The notes under the pieces were generated by a model. It worked only from the letters and a program-made list of their open reading frames with translations, searched no databases and was not told the origin of the DNA. Source: Pseudomonadota bacterium (GTDB taxonomy: Bacteria; Pseudomonadota; Gammaproteobacteria; Burkholderiales; Burkholderiaceae_C). Taken from it: 18,573 nt of DNA. The position numbers and the translations under genes were made by a program. The stretch is taken from positions 1 through 18,573 of the forward strand of contig JAEWPH010000160.1 of the NCBI GenBank assembly GCA_023460715.1. The letters run 5' to 3'. Shown one piece after another: positions 14,693-18,573 of this stretch. How positions within the stretch are numbered: the first letter of the stretch is position 1; each line of letters opens with the position of its first letter.

Positions 14693-15766
14693 TTACGCCA
14701 CCACGCGCCAGGGCAGCGCCTCGCCCGAACGCAGCGGCTTGAGCTGGGCCTCGCCGAAGGCGAAGCTGTCCGGCGGCGTCCACGATTCGCGGCGCAGGGT
14801 GATCGTGCCTTCGTTGCGCGGCAGACCGTAGAACGCCGGGCCGTGGAAGCTGGCGAAACCTTCCAGCTTGTCGAGCGCGCCGGCGTTGTCGAACGCCTCG
14901 GCATACATCTCGATGGCTGCATGCGCGGTGTAGCAGCCGGCACAGCCGCTGGCATGCTCCTTCAGGTGCGCAGGATGCGGCGCGCTGTCGGTGCCCAGAA
15001 AGAACTTGTCGCTGCCGCTGGTGGCGGCCTGGACCAGGGCCACGCGGTGCGTTTCGCGCTTGAGCACGGGCAGGCAGTAGTAGTGCGGCCGCACGCCGCC
15101 GGTGAAGATGGCGTTGCGGTTGTACAGCAGGTGGTGCGCGGTGATGGTGGCGGCCGTGAAGCGGTCGGCCTGCTGCACGTACTGCGCCGCGTCCTGGGTG
15201 GTGATGTGCTCGAAGACGATCTTCAGCTCGGGGAAGTCGCGGCGCAGCGGAATGAGCTGCTGGTCGATGAACACGGCCTCGCGGTCGAACAGGTCGATGT
15301 CGCTGCTGGTCACCTCGCCGTGCACCAGCAGGATCAGCCCGGCCTTCTGCATGGCCTCCAGCGTCTTGTAGGTCTTGCGCAGGTCGGTCACGCCGGCATC
15401 GCTGTTGGTGGTGGCACCCGCGGGGTAGAGCTTGAGGGCCACCACACCGGCGTCCTTGGCGCGCGTGATTTCCTCGGGCGGCAGGTTGTCGGTCAGGTAC
15501 AGCGTCATCAGCGGCTCGAAGGCCACGCCTTCTGGCACGGCGGCCAGGATGCGCTGCTTGTACGCCAGGGCCTGCTCGGCCGTGGTCACCGGCGGGCGCA
15601 GGTTGGGCATGATGACCGCGCGGCCGCACTGGGCCGCCGTGTGCGGCACCACGGTGCGCAGGGGCTCGCCGTCGCGCACGTGCAGGTGCCAGTCGTCGGG
15701 CCGGGTGATCGTGAGCGTGTCGACGGACGAAGAAGCGGAAGAGGAGGATGGGGCGGCTGCGGTCAT
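14693..15766 (-). CDS. pyrC: Dihydroorotase, class II
   Basis: A 357-aa dihydroorotase that cyclises carbamoyl-aspartate to dihydroorotate in pyrimidine synthesis. All metal-site residues of the class II enzyme are visible: His27 and His29 in [10 protein letters not shown], the carboxylated Lys112 in [13 protein letters not shown], His149 in LVHGEV, His187 in FEHITT, and catalytic Asp260 in LGTDSAPH. An unusual serine-rich leader (SSSSASSSV, residues 7-15) precedes the conserved core. The start is ATG at 15766; no good ribosome site is seen, so a different start is possible, though the family alignment permits little change. It lies 56 bases after the sensor kinase gene on the same strand and may share its transcript. 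Confidence 0.95.
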   Translation of the reverse strand: MTAAAPSSSSASSSVDTLTITRPDDWHLHVRDGEPLRTVVPHTAAQCGRAVIMPNLRPPVTTAEQALAYKQRILAAVPEGVAFEPLMTLYLTDNLPPEEITRAKDAGVVALKLYPAGATTNSDAGVTDLRKTYKTLEAMQKAGLILLVHGEVTSSDIDLFDREAVFIDQQLIPLRRDFPELKIVFEHITTQDAAQYVQQADRFTAATITAHHLLYNRNAIFTGGVRPHYYCLPVLKRETHRVALVQAATSGSDKFFLGTDSAPHPAHLKEHASGCAGCYTAHAAIEMYAEAFDNAGALDKLEGFASFHGPAFYGLPRNEGTITLRRESWTPPDSFAFGEAQLKPLRSGEALPWRVVA

Positions 15767-15822
15767 GCGCCGTATTGTCCCATCGCCGGGCCGTGGGCCC
15801 GCGGGCGGCCTCCAGGCTGCTT

Positions 15823-16980
15823 TCAGCCGGCCAGGGGAAAGCGCACGGTGAAGCAGGTGCCGCCTTCCGGCCGGCTTTCGACCTGCACGCTGCCGCCCTG
15901 GCGCTGCGCCAGGGCCTGCACGATGGACAGGCCCAGGCCCGAGCCCTCGCCGCGCCGGCCCGCCGGGTGGGGGAAGCGCTCGAACGGCCGCTCCCGCATG
16001 TGGGCGGGCAGGCCCTGGCCGGCGTCGCTCACCTGCAGCACGACGGCGTCCGCCGCAGCCGACACCGCCACGCCCAGCCACGCGCCGCCGCTGGCATGGC
16101 TCAGAGCGTTCTCGACGAGGTTGAACAGAATCTGCCGCACGCGGTCCGGGTCCACCAGCACGGGGGCCTGCGCACCGTCGCCCGGCGGCGTGAATTCCAG
16201 CACCATGCCGTGCTCGGCAATGCGCTGCGCATGCGTGGCGAGGGCGTCGCGCACCAGCTCGGCCAGATCGACGCGGCGCGCCTCCAGCGAGAGCTGGCCG
16301 GCCTCGGCCATGGACAGGGTGTGCAGGTCGCCCACCAGCCGGCCAAGGTACTCCACCTGGTCGAGCAGTGCGCGGGACTCCGCGGCATCGGCCTCGATGA
16401 CGCCGTCGCAGATCGCATGCAGCCGCGCGCGCAGCACGGCCAGCGGCGTGCGCAGCTCGTGCGAGATGGAGGCCGCGGTGGCCTTGCGCTCGCGCGCCAT
16501 GCGCTCCAGAGAATCGATCATCTCGTTGAAATGCCCCACGGTGACGGCCATCTCGTCGTGGTAGCGGCCTGGCTGGGCGCGCAGGGAGAAGTCGCCCTCG
16601 GCCACGCGCGATGCCACCTCGGCCATCGACGCCAGCGGCAGCGTCACCAAGCGCGACACCCAGAACCCCACCACCAGCCCGATGGGCAGGCACACGACCA
16701 GCCCCACCACCAGCGAGAGCTTCTCCCCGAACAGCAGGTCCCCATGCCAGTACTGGCTGTAGATCTCCATGGCGCGGGGGCCGTCCTCCAGGTCGCGGTC
16801 GCGCAGGTCGTCCAGCTCGCGCTGCACCTCGGCAGGCAGCGTGCGGTAGAAGTCGCGGTACTGCAGCTCGGAGAAGATCGTGACGCTCGCAGTGAGCAGC
16901 GCCATCGTGGCCAGCAGCGTGGCCGCCACGCTGAGGCCGAAGCGGACCCACACGCGCGACAGCAGCGGGCCGGGCTGCAT
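15823..16980 (-). CDS. Sensor histidine kinase of a two-component system
   Basis: A 385-aa membrane histidine kinase. TM1 spans about 14-36, a short periplasmic sensor region about 37-86 carries a run of acidic residues, and TM2 about 88-110. A HAMP segment follows, then the H-box [17 protein letters not shown] with phospho-acceptor His174, and the ATPase N-box [11 protein letters not shown]1 VSDAGQGLP and G2 [15 protein letters not shown]. It phosphorylates the regulator encoded just upstream; the kinase ATG at 16980 overlaps the regulator TGA by one base (TGATG), so translation is coupled. The small sensor loop suggests detection of membrane or envelope conditions. It resembles BaeS-type efflux-linked kinases, but the signal is unknown. 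Confidence 0.93.
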   Translation of the reverse strand: MQPGPLLSRVWVRFGLSVAATLLATMALLTASVTIFSELQYRDFYRTLPAEVQRELDDLRDRDLEDGPRAMEIYSQYWHGDLLFGEKLSLVVGLVVCLPIGLVVGFWVSRLVTLPLASMAEVASRVAEGDFSLRAQPGRYHDEMAVTVGHFNEMIDSLERMARERKATAASISHELRTPLAVLRARLHAICDGVIEADAAESRALLDQVEYLGRLVGDLHTLSMAEAGQLSLEARRVDLAELVRDALATHAQRIAEHGMVLEFTPPGDGAQAPVLVDPDRVRQILFNLVENALSHASGGAWLGVAVSAAADAVVLQVSDAGQGLPAHMRERPFERFPHPAGRRGEGSGLGLSIVQALAQRQGGSVQVESRPEGGTCFTVRFPLAG

Positions 16981-17741
16981 CACGCCGCAGCACCCGGCTG
17001 CCCGGCACCGGCGCCCGGCAGGAACCGGTAGCCGATGCCGCGCACGGTCTCGATGAGATCCCCCTGCCCCGCCTGCTGCAGCTTGCGCCGCAGCTTGGAC
17101 AGGTGGGAGTCGATCACCCGGTCGAGCGCATCGCTTTCGGGCAGGCAGTGCTCGATGAGGTGGCTGCGCGAGAAGCACCGCCGTGGCTGCGCAGCCAGAC
17201 AGGCCAGCAGGCGGAACTCGGTGAGCGTCAGCGGCAGCGCTGTGGTCTGCCCGTCGCTGCAGTGCACGAAGGCGGCGTGCGCCTCCTGGTCGACCTCGAT
17301 GCTGCCCACCCGGATCGGCAGGGCCGCGCGGGCCGGCGCGGCCGTGGCCCCGCGCGTGCGGCGCAGCACGGCGCGCACGCGGGCCACCACCTCCGGCGGG
17401 CTGAAGGGCTTGACGACATAGTCGTCCGCACCCAGCCGCAGTCCCAGCAGCTTGTCCACGTCGTCGGCCACCGCGGTGACCATGATGACGGGCGTCTGCC
17501 CTTCCTCGCGGATGGCGCGCAGCAGGTCCAGGCCGTCCATGCCCGGCAGGTGGATGTCCAGCAGCACCAGGTCGGGACGGAACTGGCGGAACAGGCCCAG
17601 CGCCTCCAGGCCGTCCCCCGATTGCCTCGCCCGCAGGCCGTCGCGCTCCAGGTAGGCGGTGAGGATGCTGGCGATGCCCGGCTCGTCCTCCACGACGAGG
17701 ATGAGGGGCGCGGGGGAGGGTGGCGTGGACGAGGGCGTCAT
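16980..17741 (-). CDS. OmpR-family response regulator
   Basis: A 253-aa regulator. The receiver domain (about 13-125) has acidic pocket Glu18-Asp19, phospho-acceptor Asp62 in [13 protein letters not shown], Thr87 and Lys109 in [12 protein letters not shown]. The C-terminal winged helix has [33 protein letters not shown] and [12 protein letters not shown]. The likely target is the divergent outer-membrane efflux gene and itself. The ATG at 17741 is used; an in-frame TTG at 17759 is an alternative, and neither has a clear ribosome site. The Pro-rich N-terminal leader is atypical. The product is similar in plan to BaeR and AdeR, which control RND efflux pumps; which pump applies here is inferred from the neighbour only. 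Confidence 0.92.
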   Translation of the reverse strand: MTPSSTPPSPAPLILVVEDEPGIASILTAYLERDGLRARQSGDGLEALGLFRQFRPDLVLLDIHLPGMDGLDLLRAIREEGQTPVIMVTAVADDVDKLLGLRLGADDYVVKPFSPPEVVARVRAVLRRTRGATAAPARAALPIRVGSIEVDQEAHAAFVHCSDGQTTALPLTLTEFRLLACLAAQPRRCFSRSHLIEHCLPESDALDRVIDSHLSKLRRKLQQAGQGDLIETVRGIGYRFLPGAGAGQPGAAA

Positions 17742-17921
17742 GGGCGGGCGCGGCGGCAAGTGGGCGGATTATCCATAGCAGGGGCCGTCCGCGCACGGCC
17801 TGCGCGACGTCTGTGGCATCTCCATGAACCCTCCACATTCCATGCACGGTCGCGCAAGCTTCGCGCCGTCCAATGGCCTGGCTTCTTCGCCGTCCTGCCA
17901 CCTCCTTCCTCCCGTCCGCGC
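17742..17921. promoter_or_regulatory. Divergent promoter region between regulator and efflux genes
   Basis: This 180-base gap separates the response regulator (minus) from the efflux lipoprotein (plus). GGCCGT (17783-17788) and ACGGCC (17795-17800) form an inverted repeat around CCGCGC. GATAAT on the minus strand (17773-17768) could be a -10 box giving a short regulator leader of about 20 bases. No good -35 was found on either strand, so the promoters are unproven. Confidence 0.4.
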
Positions 17922-18573
17922 GTGCCCTCCCCGCCCCTTCCTTCGCGACTCCTGCGCGCCGGCCTGCCGCTGGCGGTGCTGGCCTTGCTGGCGGGGTGTG
18001 CCCTTCCGGGCGATGGACCGAAGGTGCCCCGGGAGCTGCCGATGCCCGCCGCCTGGGCCACGCCCCTGCCGGGCGGCCCCGCGGCACCCGACCTGCGCAG
18101 CTGGTGGAAGGCGTTCCAGAGCCCCGCGCTGGACGCCCTGGTGGACGAGGCCCTGGCGCACAACCTCGATCTCGCAGCCGCCACGCACCGGCTGCAGGAA
18201 GCGCGGCTGCAGGCCGGACGCGCCGCCGTGCAGTTCCGGCCCGCGTTCAGCGCGGGCGCGCGGACGCTGCAGGACATCTCCGCCACCGACACCTACTTCC
18301 ACGCCAGCATCGACATGGCCTGGGAACTGGGCCTGTTCGGCGCGGGCGAGCACACACGCGCCGCAGCCGACGCGGACGCCGCAGCCTCCCTGGCCGACAG
18401 CCAGGGCGTGCGCGTGGCCGTGGTGGCCGATGTGGTGCGCAACTACCTCGATCTGCAGGCCGCCCGCCAACAGCTCGGGCTGCTGGACCGCATGGCCGGG
18501 CTCGACACCCGTGCGCTCGCGCTGGCCCAGGTGCGCCGGCGCACCCACACCGGCGCGGCGGACGACATGGCCC
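17922..18573 (+). CDS. Efflux outer-membrane lipoprotein (OprM/NodT family), 3' end cut by window
   Basis: About 217 N-terminal residues are visible. A signal peptide with Arg9 and Arg12 leads into LAVLALLAGC, a lipobox with Cys26 as lipidation site. The mature part has DLRSWWKAFQSPALDALVDE, then ALAHNLDLAAATHRLQEARL and DMAWELGLFGAGEHTRAAAD, the standard opening of TolC-like outer-membrane channels of RND efflux systems (normally about 470-500 aa). It would form the exit duct together with a periplasmic adaptor and an inner-membrane pump, expected beyond the right edge. The GTG at 17922 is the only reasonable start in frame; no ATG lies upstream in frame and no clear ribosome site is seen. 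It is divergent from the two-component genes, its likely regulators. Confidence 0.9.
   Translation, partial: MPSPPLPSRLLRAGLPLAVLALLAGCALPGDGPKVPRELPMPAAWATPLPGGPAAPDLRSWWKAFQSPALDALVDEALAHNLDLAAATHRLQEARLQAGRAAVQFRPAFSAGARTLQDISATDTYFHASIDMAWELGLFGAGEHTRAAADADAAASLADSQGVRVAVVADVVRNYLDLQAARQQLGLLDRMAGLDTRALALAQVRRRTHTGAADDMA

Noticed and set aside
14693..17008. 771-residue minus-strand frame spanning the sensor kinase region and pyrC
   Set aside because: Only the part from 15766 encodes dihydroorotase. The upstream part is an out-of-frame reading of the kinase gene, so this is not a fusion protein.
17769..18548. 259-residue minus-strand frame opposite the efflux lipoprotein
   Set aside because: The opposite strand encodes a clear signal peptide and TolC-like channel sequence; this frame has no recognisable features.

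Overview
The window is high-GC DNA from a betaproteobacterium, most likely a member of the Comamonadaceae (Acidovorax-like). This rests on the GC-rich codon use, two Bug-type substrate-binding proteins of the tripartite tricarboxylate transporter (TTT) family, and two kinds of intergenic repeat that I associate from memory with Comamonadaceae. The genus is an inference. Coding density is high and no gap between genes exceeds about 215 bases. I see no tRNA, rRNA, CRISPR array or insertion sequence.

Positions 1-10947 (minus strand) form one catabolic gene set under a divergent LysR-type regulator (10948-11871, plus). Read from the promoter, the genes are a bifunctional enoyl-CoA hydratase/3-hydroxyacyl-CoA dehydrogenase, a thiolase, a large and a small acyl-CoA dehydrogenase, a PaaG-like enoyl-CoA hydratase/isomerase, a class III CoA-transferase resembling succinyl-CoA:glutarate CoA-transferase, two Bug proteins, and the start of electron-transfer flavoprotein subunit beta (cut by the window edge). 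The set resembles the pimelate (pim) genes of Rhodopseudomonas. My reading is a peripheral pathway for a dicarboxylic acid: periplasmic capture, CoA transfer from a donor such as succinyl-CoA, beta-oxidation, and electron transfer through ETF. The exact substrate cannot be read from sequence. The lysR-fadB gap holds a strong T-N11-A palindrome and a 41-bp-spaced direct repeat.

Positions 11872-14692 hold housekeeping and poorly known genes on the minus strand: the membrane protease htpX, with a near-perfect heat-shock sigma-32 promoter and its own terminator; a DUF3025 protein; and an unusual NYN-domain protein with a lysine/alanine-rich linker and a possible LOTUS-like C-terminus. The last two genes are 3 bases apart and both use GTG starts.

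Positions 14693-18573 hold pyrC (class II dihydroorotase), then an OmpR-family response regulator and a sensor kinase whose stop and start codons overlap by one base. Divergent from the regulator is the start of an outer-membrane efflux lipoprotein of the OprM/NodT family, beginning with GTG and running off the right edge. This layout suggests a two-component system controlling a tripartite efflux pump.
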